From Clostridiales bacterium UBA1389 (lineage in GTDB: Bacteria > Bacillota > Clostridia > Oscillospirales > CAG-382): a DNA stretch of 24,432 nt. This document shows positions 15,588 to 22,161 of this stretch, piece by piece (the first letter of the stretch is position 1; each line of letters opens with the position of its first letter). Where the stretch lies: contig DBQR01000037.1 in NCBI GenBank assembly GCA_002305335.1, positions 1 to 24,432 of the forward strand, written 5' to 3'. The translations under genes were made by a program, and so were the position numbers. The notes beneath the pieces are model-generated. The model was given only the letters and a program-made list of their open reading frames with translations. It did no database searches and had not been told where the DNA came from.

Positions 15588-15616
15588 AGTTTACTACAAT
15601 AAAAATCACTTGTCAA
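15588..15616 (-). promoter_or_regulatory. Promoter of the ribosomal protein operon
   Basis: On the minus strand, -35 TTGACA (15616-15611, perfect) and -10 TAAACT (15593-15588, 4 of 6) are separated by exactly 17 bp. The expected start is near 15580. The perfect -35 and ideal spacing fit a vegetative sigma-70/sigma-A promoter driving a highly expressed operon. An A/T-rich stretch lies upstream. Confidence 0.75.
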
Positions 15617-15618
15617 GG

Positions 15619-15706
15619 GGTTTTACGAAATAATTCCGTGGATTTGTAAACATTTTGTGAACGCTGTTCCGGCATCAAAAAATTTCGTAAAATCCGTTTA
15701 CAAAAC
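15619..15706. repeat. Repeat cluster and palindrome between the divergent promoters
   Basis: Five related 9-11-bp units lie between the two -35 boxes: TTTTACGAAA (15621-15630), TTTGTAAAC (15643-15651), TTTTGTGAACG (15653-15663), TTTCGTAAAA (15683-15692) and GTTTACAAA (15696-15704). The first and fourth are perfect reverse complements, as are the second and fifth. The last two form a palindrome, TTTCGTAAA-N5-TTTACAAAA (15683-15705, 8 of 9 pairs), whose right arm contains the rightward -35 box. This looks like an operator array. The half-site TGTAAACG resembles half of a CcpA cre site but the other half does not match. Confidence 0.6.
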
Positions 15707-15724
15707 ACAAAAAAGTGTTATAAT
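15697..15724 (+). promoter_or_regulatory. Promoter of the TSCPD-phosphoglucomutase operon
   Basis: -35 TTTACA (15697-15702, 5 of 6) and a perfect -10 TATAAT (15719-15724) are separated by 16 bp. The expected start is near 15731, leaving a leader of about 48 nt. The -35 box lies within the right arm of the palindrome described for this region, so a bound repressor would block it. Confidence 0.75.
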
Positions 15725-15778
15725 TGTCACAATATATTACCGTAGCATAGGATAATATATAAAAAGGAGGGCGGGGTA

Positions 15779-16030
15779 ATGGAAAAAAGCTATGCTTTCA
15801 GCGGCACCTGCGCCAGAGGGGTAACCTTCGAACGCACCGAGGACGGCAAAATACGCAATATCCGCTTTACCGGCGGCTGCAACGGCAACCTTAAGGGAAT
15901 TGCCTCCCTTTGCGAGGGAATGCCGGCGGAAATAATTATACGGCGCCTGAAAGGGTTGAAGTGCGGCTATAAGAACACCAGCTGCCCCGACCAGTTTGCC
16001 GGAGCCCTTGAAAAAGATATTCAGAAATAA
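15779..16030 (+). CDS. Stand-alone TSCPD-domain protein
   Basis: This 83-residue protein belongs to the small TSCPD family (TIGR03905-like); the motif itself is at residues 67-71. Five cysteines are present: C11, C34, C45, C62 and C69, with GGCNGN at 32-37 and CGYKNTSCPDQ at 62-72. The domain is also found at the C-terminus of some vitamin B12-dependent ribonucleotide reductases, where it is thought to take part in thiol or metal chemistry, but the function of the free-standing form is unknown. The cysteine pattern suggests metal binding or redox activity (inference). It has a strong AAAGGAGG site and its own promoter, and it heads an operon 13 nt before the sugar mutase. Confidence 0.9.
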   Translation: MEKSYAFSGTCARGVTFERTEDGKIRNIRFTGGCNGNLKGIASLCEGMPAEIIIRRLKGLKCGYKNTSCPDQFAGALEKDIQK

Positions 16031-16043
16031 GGATAGCTGAAAT

Positions 16044-17762
16044 ATGAATAAGGAATACCAACGGTGGCTTAATTCGTCGGATACGGACGAAAAAATAAAA
16101 AAGGAACTATATAATATAAAAGGAAATGAAGAGGAAATAACCTCCCGCTTTGCCCTTCCCCTATCCTTCGGTACGGCAGGCCTGCGGGGGATAATGCGCG
16201 CCGGAATAAACGGGATGAATGTCTATACCGTTTCCCAGGCAACCCAGGGTCTGGCGAATGTCATTATTGCATCGGAGGGAAGTCAAAAGGGGGTTGCCAT
16301 TGCCCATGATTCCCGGAACAACTCCCGTTTATTCGCCGAAACCGCCGCGGGAGTACTTGCCTATAATAATATTAAGGTTTATTTGTTCGAATCCCTCCGT
16401 CCCACGCCGGAGCTTTCCTTCGCGGTGCTTTTCCACGGGTGCATTGCGGGGATAAACATAACCGCCTCCCACAACCCTAAGGAGTACAACGGCTACAAGG
16501 TTTACTGGAGCGACGGCGCCCAGCTCCCCCCCGAACAGGCGGACAGAGTGGCGGAGGAAATGGGCAAAACCGATGTTTTAACCGTCAAAACAGCCGACCT
16601 TGATAAAGCCGTTTCATCGGGACTTGTAAAAATTATCGGCAGGGAAACCGATGATGAATATATTAAGAATGTTCTGAATTGCAGCATAAACCCCGTAGTC
16701 ATAAGGGAATACGGAAATTCGCTGAATCTGGTTTACACCCCCCTTCACGGCACGGGCTATAAAGTAGTACCCCAAGTGCTTAAGCTGGCGGGGATTGATA
16801 ACCTCACCGTAGTTCCCGGACAGGATATCCCCGACGGCAACTTCCCCACGGTTAAGTCCCCTAACCCGGAAAACCCCGAATGCTTTGAGATGGCGGTGGA
16901 GTTTATAAGGAAAAACCGCCTCCCCACCAACGTGATTATCGCCACCGACCCGGACGGCGACCGTTTAGGGGTGGCCGTTAAGGACACCGACGGAAGCTTT
17001 ATCCCCCTTTCGGGGAACCAGATAGGGGCAATCCTGGTGGATTACATTATAAAAGCAAGGAAGGCAAGGGGAACTCTCCCCGGTAACGCCTGCGCCGTAA
17101 GGTCTGTGGTGTCCTCGGAATTGTTCGATAAAATATGCCGTAAGAACGGTGTAAAGCCGGTTACCGTGCTGACGGGCTTCAAATATATCGGCGAAAAGAT
17201 ACAGGAATACGAAAAAACCGGCGAACACACCTTTGTTTTCGGCTATGAGGAAAGCCAGGGCTTTTTGTCCGGCGGGTATGTGCGGGATAAAGACGCTATA
17301 AATGCCTCGCTGTTGATTGCCGAAGCTGCCTCATATTACAAAAGCCAAGATAAAACCCTGTCCGCCGCCCTTGACGACATTTATGCCGAATACGGCTATC
17401 ACGGCGAAATCACCCTTTCGGTGACGATAACCGGCTCCCTCCCCCTTGATATAATGAACCGAAAGATGAAAACCCTCCGGCAGAGCGGAATCAGCAGTAT
17501 AAACAACGTGCCAGTTAGGGTGAGGGGGGATTTTTCGGAAGGGGTCATGATTGATATCGATACGGGGAGAGAAACCCCCACCGGTCTCCCCCTTTCGGAT
17601 ATGCTGTATTACAAAACCCGGGACAACACCGCGGTGATTATCCGCCCGTCGGGAACCGAACCCAAGGTAAAGGCATATATTTTAACAAGCGGCAAAAACA
17701 GGGAAGAAACTTTAAAGAAGCTTTCGGAATACAAAATCCATATATTAAAGCTGTTTGAATAA
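16044..17762 (+). CDS. pgcA: Phosphoglucomutase / phosphomannomutase (PgcA type)
   Basis: This alpha-D-phosphohexomutase interconverts glucose-1-P and glucose-6-P, and possibly mannose phosphates, in the cytosol. It supplies UDP-glucose for glycolipids, teichoic acids or storage polymer. The 572-residue length is typical of the Firmicutes PgcA/YhxB group. Landmarks are SFGTAGLRG at 41-49, the phosphoserine loop TASHNPKEYNG with S142, the magnesium loop DPDGDR at 302-307, the sugar-selecting GYEESQGF at about 398-405, and the phosphate-binding RPSGTEPK at 534-541. The ribosome-binding site (AAGGA) is weaker than its neighbours'. The gene is in the operon with the TSCPD and phosphodiesterase genes. 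The symbol follows family resemblance; substrate preference is unproven. Confidence 0.93.
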   Translation: MNKEYQRWLNSSDTDEKIKKELYNIKGNEEEITSRFALPLSFGTAGLRGIMRAGINGMNVYTVSQATQGLANVIIASEGSQKGVAIAHDSRNNSRLFAETAAGVLAYNNIKVYLFESLRPTPELSFAVLFHGCIAGINITASHNPKEYNGYKVYWSDGAQLPPEQADRVAEEMGKTDVLTVKTADLDKAVSSGLVKIIGRETDDEYIKNVLNCSINPVVIREYGNSLNLVYTPLHGTGYKVVPQVLKLAGIDNLTVVPGQDIPDGNFPTVKSPNPENPECFEMAVEFIRKNRLPTNVIIATDPDGDRLGVAVKDTDGSFIPLSGNQIGAILVDYIIKARKARGTLPGNACAVRSVVSSELFDKICRKNGVKPVTVLTGFKYIGEKIQEYEKTGEHTFVFGYEESQGFLSGGYVRDKDAINASLLIAEAASYYKSQDKTLSAALDDIYAEYGYHGEITLSVTITGSLPLDIMNRKMKTLRQSGISSINNVPVRVRGDFSEGVMIDIDTGRETPTGLPLSDMLYYKTRDNTAVIIRPSGTEPKVKAYILTSGKNREETLKKLSEYKIHILKLFE

Positions 17763-17788
17763 ATCCAATATATAACGGAGGAATTAAA

Positions 17789-18508
17789 ATGAATACCGTA
17801 AAAATTCAAAAGCAAAACGTTAAAATGATAGCCCACCGGGGGCTTTCGGGAATCGAACAGGAAAACACCAACGTCGCCTTTATCGCCGCGGGAAACCGCA
17901 GCTATTTCGGCATTGAAACCGACGTGAGAAAAACCGCCGACGGCCAGTTCGTAATTCTCCACGACGACCACACCGAACGGGTGGGAACCGACGTCCTTTA
18001 CCCCGAAAAGACCACCTTCGAAACCCTGAGGGCGTTACGCCTGAAGGATAAAAACGGCGTGCGGGGGAGGGCGGATTTACACCTTTGCTCTTTGGAGGAA
18101 TACATAGAAACCTGTAAACGATACGAAAAGCATTCGGTGCTTGAGCTTAAGGGGCTTTACGACCTTCAGACCCTTTCGGACATGATAAACCGCATAAGGG
18201 AAATCGGCTGGTTGGAGAATGTGATTTTCATATCCTTTGCGCTGGATAATCTCATAAAGGTAAGGCAGCTTCTCCCCGACCAGAAAATCCAATGGCTTAC
18301 CTGCGAATTCAACGAAAACATACTGGCATCCATGAAGGAATACAGTCTGGACCTTGACATTTATTTCGGCGGTCTTCACGAAGAGGACGTCAAGGTTATT
18401 CACGACGCCGGTTTTGAAGTCAACTGCTGGACGGTTGACCGCAAGGAGGATGCCGAAAGGCTGGTTTCCTGGGGGGTTGACTACATAACTTCCAACATTC
18501 TCGAATAA
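17789..18508 (+). CDS. Cytosolic glycerophosphodiester phosphodiesterase
   Basis: GDPD enzymes hydrolyse glycerophosphodiesters to glycerol-3-phosphate plus an alcohol. The 239-residue TIM-barrel product has the catalytic set: H16-R17 (AHRG), E43 and D45 (IETDV), H58 (LHDD), and E119/K121 (ELK). The C-terminal NCWTVDRKEDAERLVSWGVDYI closes the barrel. There is no signal peptide or membrane segment, so it should act inside the cell, unlike secreted GlpQ. A GGAGGAATTAAA site precedes the ATG, 26 nt after the mutase. The pairing with a glycolipid-type sugar mutase suggests lipid or teichoic-acid glycerophosphate turnover (inference). Confidence 0.93.
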   Translation: MNTVKIQKQNVKMIAHRGLSGIEQENTNVAFIAAGNRSYFGIETDVRKTADGQFVILHDDHTERVGTDVLYPEKTTFETLRALRLKDKNGVRGRADLHLCSLEEYIETCKRYEKHSVLELKGLYDLQTLSDMINRIREIGWLENVIFISFALDNLIKVRQLLPDQKIQWLTCEFNENILASMKEYSLDLDIYFGGLHEEDVKVIHDAGFEVNCWTVDRKEDAERLVSWGVDYITSNILE

Positions 18509-18534
18509 TTTTTCTCTTTTTATAAAAAAAGTAC

Positions 18535-18563
18535 TTGACAAAAGTATTTAATTGTGTTATATT
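18535..18563 (+). promoter_or_regulatory. Promoter of the T-box trpB2 unit
   Basis: A perfect -35 TTGACA (18535-18540) and a strong -10 TATATT (18558-18563) are separated by 17 bp, placing the start near 18570, just upstream of the T-box stem I. The sequence between the phosphodiesterase stop and this promoter (18509-18534) is T- and A-rich with no GC hairpin, so there is no obvious terminator for the upstream operon. Confidence 0.85.
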
Positions 18564-18569
18564 CTGTTC

Positions 18570-18853
18570 AAATATTTTTTAACCAAATATAAACCGTTGA
18601 TTAAGAGTAGTAAGCCAGTTCAATTCCTTTCCAGAGAGTAGGGCGTCGGTGGGAGCCATACAGGGAATGCTGACCGAATGGACTTATGAGGGCAGCCGAA
18701 AGAGCAGTTTTGCTTGAGTAGTAGCTGACGGGTTCCGCCCGTGACAGCGGTAACGCATGATAGTGCGTGAGGGGGCATTGTTTTCAATGCCAATTTGGGT
18801 GGTACCGCAGAGGCTTAGCCTTTGTCCCAATGTTTTGGGGCAAAGGCTTTTTT
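18570..18853 (+). promoter_or_regulatory. T-box leader with a Trp (UGG) specifier
   Basis: T-box leaders sense uncharged tRNA and stop or allow transcription. Here the parts are in order: the AGTAG kink-turn bulge (about 18605-18610), the AGAGAG and GGTGGGAGCC stem I loops (18643-18656), the specifier loop GAA-TGG-AC with the codon TGG at 18679-18681, stem II/III hairpins (including GGCATTG-TTTT-CAATGCC at 18774-18791), and the T-box GGGTGGTACCGC at 18797-18808. The UGG codon calls for tRNA-Trp, which matches the downstream tryptophan synthase gene. The antiterminator base after UGG in the T-box is U, which fits A73 or, by wobble, the usual G73 of tRNA-Trp. Confidence 0.9.
18817..18853 (+). 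terminator. T-box intrinsic terminator
   Basis: A 13-bp stem, GCCTTTGTCCCAA with TTGGGGCAAAGGC (one T-G pair), closed by TGTT and followed by six Ts (18848-18853). It lies directly after the T-box motif, so it is mutually exclusive with the antiterminator and stops transcription when tRNA-Trp is charged. The trpB2 start is 51 nt further on. Confidence 0.9.
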
Positions 18854-18904
18854 GTATTCAATTCCGGTTTGAATAAATACTATCAATGAAAGAAGGTTAA
18901 AGAA

Positions 18905-20275
18905 ATGCAAAAGAAAATTCCCTACCGCACATATTTAAGAGAGGACCAGCTGCCGAAATACTGGTATAACCTGAGGACCGTCATGAAGGAAGACGTTCCC
19001 CCCATGCTTAATCCGGGGACGGGAAAACCCATGACCTTTGAGGAACTCAGCGCGGTATTTTCCGAAGAATGCGTTAAACAGGAGCTGGATTCCGCAACCG
19101 AATATGTGGAAATCCCCGAGGAAGTAAGGCATATTTACACCGAATACCGCCCCTCCCCCCTGGTCAGGGCATACAATGTGGAAAAAGCCTTGAATACCCC
19201 GGCGAAAATCTACTACAAGTTTGAAGGCAACAACACCTCCGGCAGCCACAAGCTGAATTCCGCCATCCCCCAGGCCTACTACGCCAAAAAGCAGGGCTTA
19301 AAGGGGCTTACCACCGAAACCGGCGCGGGACAGTGGGGCACCGCCGTTTCCGAAGCCTGCTCCTACTTCGGCCTTGACCTTGATGTATTCATGGTTAAGG
19401 TGTCCTATGAGCAGAAGCCCTTCAGAAAAACTCTGATGAGGGTTTTCGGCGGCAAGGTGGTGGCTTCCCCTTCGGACACCACCGAAGCGGGGAAAAAAAT
19501 CCTTGAAATCAACCCCGCCACCGGCGGATCCTTAGGCTGCGCCATAAGCGAAGCGGTGGAGGCGGCGGTCACAAGGGAGGGCTACCGGTATGTGTTGGGG
19601 TCGGTACTTAACCACGTGCTGTTACACCAGTCGGTTATCGGCCTTGAATGCGAAACCGCCCTTAAGCTGTATGACGAATATCCGGATATAGTCATCGGCT
19701 GCGCCGGCGGCGGTTCCAACTTGGGAGGTTTAATCGCCCCCTTTATGCGGGATAAGATTACCGGAAAGGCAAATCCGGAAATTATCGCCGTAGAACCGAT
19801 GTCCTGTCCCTCCTTTACACGGGGCTCATATGCCTATGACTTCTGCGATACCGGCCGTATCACCCCTCTTGCAAAGATGTACACATTGGGAAGCGGGTTT
19901 ATTCCCTCCCCCGACCATGCGGGGGGCTTGAGATTCCACGGGATGTCCCCCATACTGTCAAAGCTGTACCACGACGGTTATATGAAGGCGGTGGCGGTAA
20001 AGCAGACCGAGGTGTTCAAAGCCGCGGTGGAGTTTGCCAAATTGGAAACCATACTCCCCGCCCCCGAATCCTCCCACGCCATTTATGTAGCAATGCAGGA
20101 GGCAATCAAATGCCGGGAAACCGGAGAAGCAAAAACCATACTCTTCGGCCTGACCGGAACCGGCTTTTTCGATATGACCGCCTATGAATCCTACCTTAAC
20201 GGCACCATGAAGGACCACGCCATATCCGACGAGGATATCAAAGCGGGCTTATCCACCCTGCCTAAGGTGGAATAA
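18905..20275 (+). CDS. trpB: Tryptophan synthase beta chain, TrpB2 type
   Basis: TrpB condenses indole with serine to make tryptophan, using pyridoxal phosphate. The 456-residue product belongs to the TrpB2 branch, which is longer than TrpB1: an N-terminal extension (about 1-75), YRPSPLVRA, the PLP-binding lysine K116 in GSHKLNSA, ETGAGQWG at 138-145 (TrpB1 has QHG), and the phosphate-binding GCAGGGSN at 265-272. No trpA or other trp biosynthesis gene adjoins, and TrpB2 proteins generally lack the residues needed to bind TrpA, so salvage of free indole is the likely role. It is controlled by the T-box leader. The ribosome-binding site is AAGAAGG. Confidence 0.93.
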   Translation: MQKKIPYRTYLREDQLPKYWYNLRTVMKEDVPPMLNPGTGKPMTFEELSAVFSEECVKQELDSATEYVEIPEEVRHIYTEYRPSPLVRAYNVEKALNTPAKIYYKFEGNNTSGSHKLNSAIPQAYYAKKQGLKGLTTETGAGQWGTAVSEACSYFGLDLDVFMVKVSYEQKPFRKTLMRVFGGKVVASPSDTTEAGKKILEINPATGGSLGCAISEAVEAAVTREGYRYVLGSVLNHVLLHQSVIGLECETALKLYDEYPDIVIGCAGGGSNLGGLIAPFMRDKITGKANPEIIAVEPMSCPSFTRGSYAYDFCDTGRITPLAKMYTLGSGFIPSPDHAGGLRFHGMSPILSKLYHDGYMKAVAVKQTEVFKAAVEFAKLETILPAPESSHAIYVAMQEAIKCRETGEAKTILFGLTGTGFFDMTAYESYLNGTMKDHAISDEDIKAGLSTLPKVE

Positions 20276-20278
20276 AAA

Positions 20279-20463
20279 AGCCTTCCGACTTTCGGGGAAG
20301 GTGTCAGCCGCAGGCTGACGTATGAGGGGTAGTACCGCAAATTACGGGAAAGATGGAACGAATGAAATCCTCGACTGCGTTTCGGATGAAATCCGCCTTC
20401 GGCGGGTGACAATCCCTCCGTCACTGCTTCGCTGTGACACCTCCCTTTGCACAAGGGAGGCTG
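20279..20463. repeat. MITE-like element with long imperfect terminal inverted repeats
   Basis: About 185 bp bounded by two 50-bp ends that are inverted relative to each other. The left end runs AGCCTTCC, hairpin loop, GGAAGG, TGTCAGCC-GCA-GGCTGACG, ATGAGGGGTAG; the right end, read in reverse, runs AGCCTCCC, loop, AAGGGAGG, TGTCACAGC-GAA-GCAGTGACG, GAGGGATTG. Each end itself folds into two hairpins (20281-20301, 20303-20319, 20421-20437, 20440-20460). The middle has further hairpins (GGAT-GAA-ATCC at 20384-20394 and CCGCC-TTC-GGCGG at 20393-20405). It encodes no protein. A second, partial copy lies at 23827-23883. Similar repeats are common between genes in Oscillospirales-like genomes (family recall, not verified). 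Confidence 0.72.
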
Positions 20464-20507
20464 AATGGAGGTCTTCTGTATCAGCGACTGCTGACTGTGA
20501 CGTTGCT

Positions 20508-20524
20508 GGCGGATGATATCCGCC
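20508..20524. repeat. Short palindrome next to the repeat element
   Basis: GGCGGAT-GAT-ATCCGCC, a perfect 7-bp hairpin with a 3-nt loop. Its sequence echoes the GGATGAAATCCGCC inside the element at 20384-20397, so it is probably a fragment of the same repeat family. The rest of 20465-20560 shows no gene or other signal that I recognise. Confidence 0.6.
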
Positions 20525-20563
20525 CCTACCGCTTATACTATAAAAACCATAAAAAACCTGCAC

Positions 20564-20591
20564 AAAAAAACCCCGGTTGACCGGGGTTTTT
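20564..20591. terminator. Bidirectional terminator between trpB2 and glnS
   Basis: CCCCGG-TTGA-CCGGGG flanked by seven As on the left and five Ts on the right makes a GC-rich stem with U-tracts on both strands. It lies between the convergent trpB2 (plus) and glnS (minus) genes, 10 nt beyond the glnS stop, and can end both transcripts. Confidence 0.92.
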
Positions 20592-20601
20592 GCATATAAA
20601 C

Positions 20602-22161
20602 TTAAAAGGGCTTACTGTCTTTCAGCTCCACAATCTGGTTAAAGGCGTTATCCTTTGTGTCCTTGCAGAAATAGCCGGTGCGGACAAACTGGAACCTTTC
20701 CCCGGGCAAAGCGTCTGCCAGAGCTTTTTCCACCTTGCAGTTATCGTAAACCCTAATGGACTCCGGGTTGAAGAAGTCGTCAATGGTTTTCCCTTCGGGA
20801 ACCGCTCTTGTGTTTTCGATATTGAACAAGGGCTGATACACCCTTGCGGCGAATGTTTCGCAGTCTTCCGCCGACACCCAGTGAACGGTGCCCTTAACCT
20901 TCCGCCCGTCAACCGGGTTACCGCTCCCGCTTTCAAGGTCGGCGGTGACTATGATTTCCGAAATTTCCCCGTTTTCGTCAAGAATGGCTTCCTTGAATTT
21001 AACTATATACGCCCCCATAAGCCGGACTTCCCCGTCGGGCTTCAGCCTGAAATACTTGGGGGGCGGGTTAAGGGAAACATCGCTTCTTTCGATATAAAGA
21101 TGCTTCGAGAAAGCAACCTCCCGGGTTCCCGCATTTCCGTCGTTGGGGTTGTTGGTAAGGGGGAAATATTCCTTTTTACCTTCCGGATAATTTTCCAACG
21201 TCAGCTTTACCGGCTCAAGGACGGCAATCCTCCGCCTGGCGGTTTGGTTGAGTTCCTCCCTGATACAGTGCTCAAGCAGGGCAAGGTCTACTATGGAATA
21301 GGTTTTGGCAATCCCCGCCCGTTCCACAAAGTCGAACAGCGCTTCCGGGGTATAACCCCTCCGCCGCAGGCCGCTTATGGTTGGCATACGGGGGTCGTCC
21401 CAGCCGTCGACGATTCCCTCCTCCACCAGCCGGCGTAAATTCCGCTTTGACATAACCGTATTGGTTATATACAGCTTGGCGAATTCATACTGGCGGGGGG
21501 GCTTTTCAAAGCCGATGTTTTCCGTCACCCAGTCGTACAGGGGATAAATGCACCATTTGCTTCCCTGCCGGTGGTGGTCCCGGTAAAGAATGCGGTAGAT
21601 TATGGGGTCCCGCAGGTTTATGTTGGGGGAGGACATATCGATTTTCGCCCTTAAAGTGCAGTAGCCTTCGGGAAATTCCCCGTTTTTCATTTTATCGAAG
21701 AGTTCCAGATTTTCCTCAACTGTCCTGTTGCGGTAGGGGGATTCCTTTCCCGGTTCGGTGAGGGTGCCCCTGTAGGCTTCCACCTCTTCGGAGGAAAGGT
21801 TGCAGACATAGGCTTTTCCCTCTTTAATAAGCTTTATCGCAAACTCATAGCATTTGTCAAAGTAGTCCGAACCGTAAAACACGTTGTCGGGCTTCCGCCC
21901 GATAAGCCACACCATATCCTCATATATGGAGTTTACGTATTCGGTGTCCTCCTTTTCGGGGTTGGTGTCGTCATACCGGAGGTTGAAGCTACCGCCGTAG
22001 CGTTTTGCGGCGGTAAAGTTGATGTATATGGCCTTGGTATGGCCGATATGAAGATAGCCGTTGGGTTCCGGCGGGAAACGGGTGCGGATTTTATCGACCT
22101 TCCCTTCGGCAAGGTCCTTTTCTATTATATCAAACAAAAAGTTGCTTGTCTTTTCTTCCAT
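20602..22161 (-). CDS. glnS: Glutaminyl-tRNA synthetase with an apparent active-site deletion
   Basis: GlnRS charges tRNA-Gln with glutamine. The product has 519 residues against about 554 in E. coli. PEPNGYLHIGH has the HIGH motif at 38-41, PRQYEF at 222-227, VMSKRN at 237-242 (KMSKS class motif), and a complete C-terminal anticodon-binding beta-barrel region. However, the segment between the two Tyr-Asp pairs of the catalytic domain is missing: CIYPLYD (204-210) runs straight into WVTENI (211-216). In E. coli, 29 residues separate these, including the glutamine-pocket residues H215, S227, C229 and F233. The frame is otherwise open. Its start overlaps the gltX stop as TAATG. It may be inactive, or the deletion may be an assembly or strain artefact. 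Confidence 0.9.
   Translation of the reverse strand: MEEKTSNFLFDIIEKDLAEGKVDKIRTRFPPEPNGYLHIGHTKAIYINFTAAKRYGGSFNLRYDDTNPEKEDTEYVNSIYEDMVWLIGRKPDNVFYGSDYFDKCYEFAIKLIKEGKAYVCNLSSEEVEAYRGTLTEPGKESPYRNRTVEENLELFDKMKNGEFPEGYCTLRAKIDMSSPNINLRDPIIYRILYRDHHRQGSKWCIYPLYDWVTENIGFEKPPRQYEFAKLYITNTVMSKRNLRRLVEEGIVDGWDDPRMPTISGLRRRGYTPEALFDFVERAGIAKTYSIVDLALLEHCIREELNQTARRRIAVLEPVKLTLENYPEGKKEYFPLTNNPNDGNAGTREVAFSKHLYIERSDVSLNPPPKYFRLKPDGEVRLMGAYIVKFKEAILDENGEISEIIVTADLESGSGNPVDGRKVKGTVHWVSAEDCETFAARVYQPLFNIENTRAVPEGKTIDDFFNPESIRVYDNCKVEKALADALPGERFQFVRTGYFCKDTKDNAFNQIVELKDSKPF

Noticed and set aside
15449..15649. Plus-strand small frame in the ribosomal leader region
   Set aside because: No ribosome-binding site, no similarity to any protein I know, and it overlaps the leftward promoter and leader.
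15653..15670. Possible CcpA cre or Rex operator near TTTTGTGAACG
   Set aside because: Only one half resembles either consensus; the second half has several mismatches, so no regulator can be named.
15705..15718. ACAC-N6-GTGT as an NrdR box, tempting because TSCPD domains occur in ribonucleotide reductases
   Set aside because: The NrdR box has an 8-nt centre with an ATATAT-like core; here the centre is six As. The spacing and core do not fit, and no ribonucleotide reductase gene is present.
20281..20524. CRISPR array
   Set aside because: The repeats are palindromes of differing sequence with no regular unit or spacers of equal length, and no cas gene is near.
20590..21438. Long plus-strand open frame opposite glnS
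   Set aside because: It lies wholly antisense to the well-supported glnS, has no ribosome-binding site and shows no recognisable domain; GC-biased codons often leave such open antisense frames.
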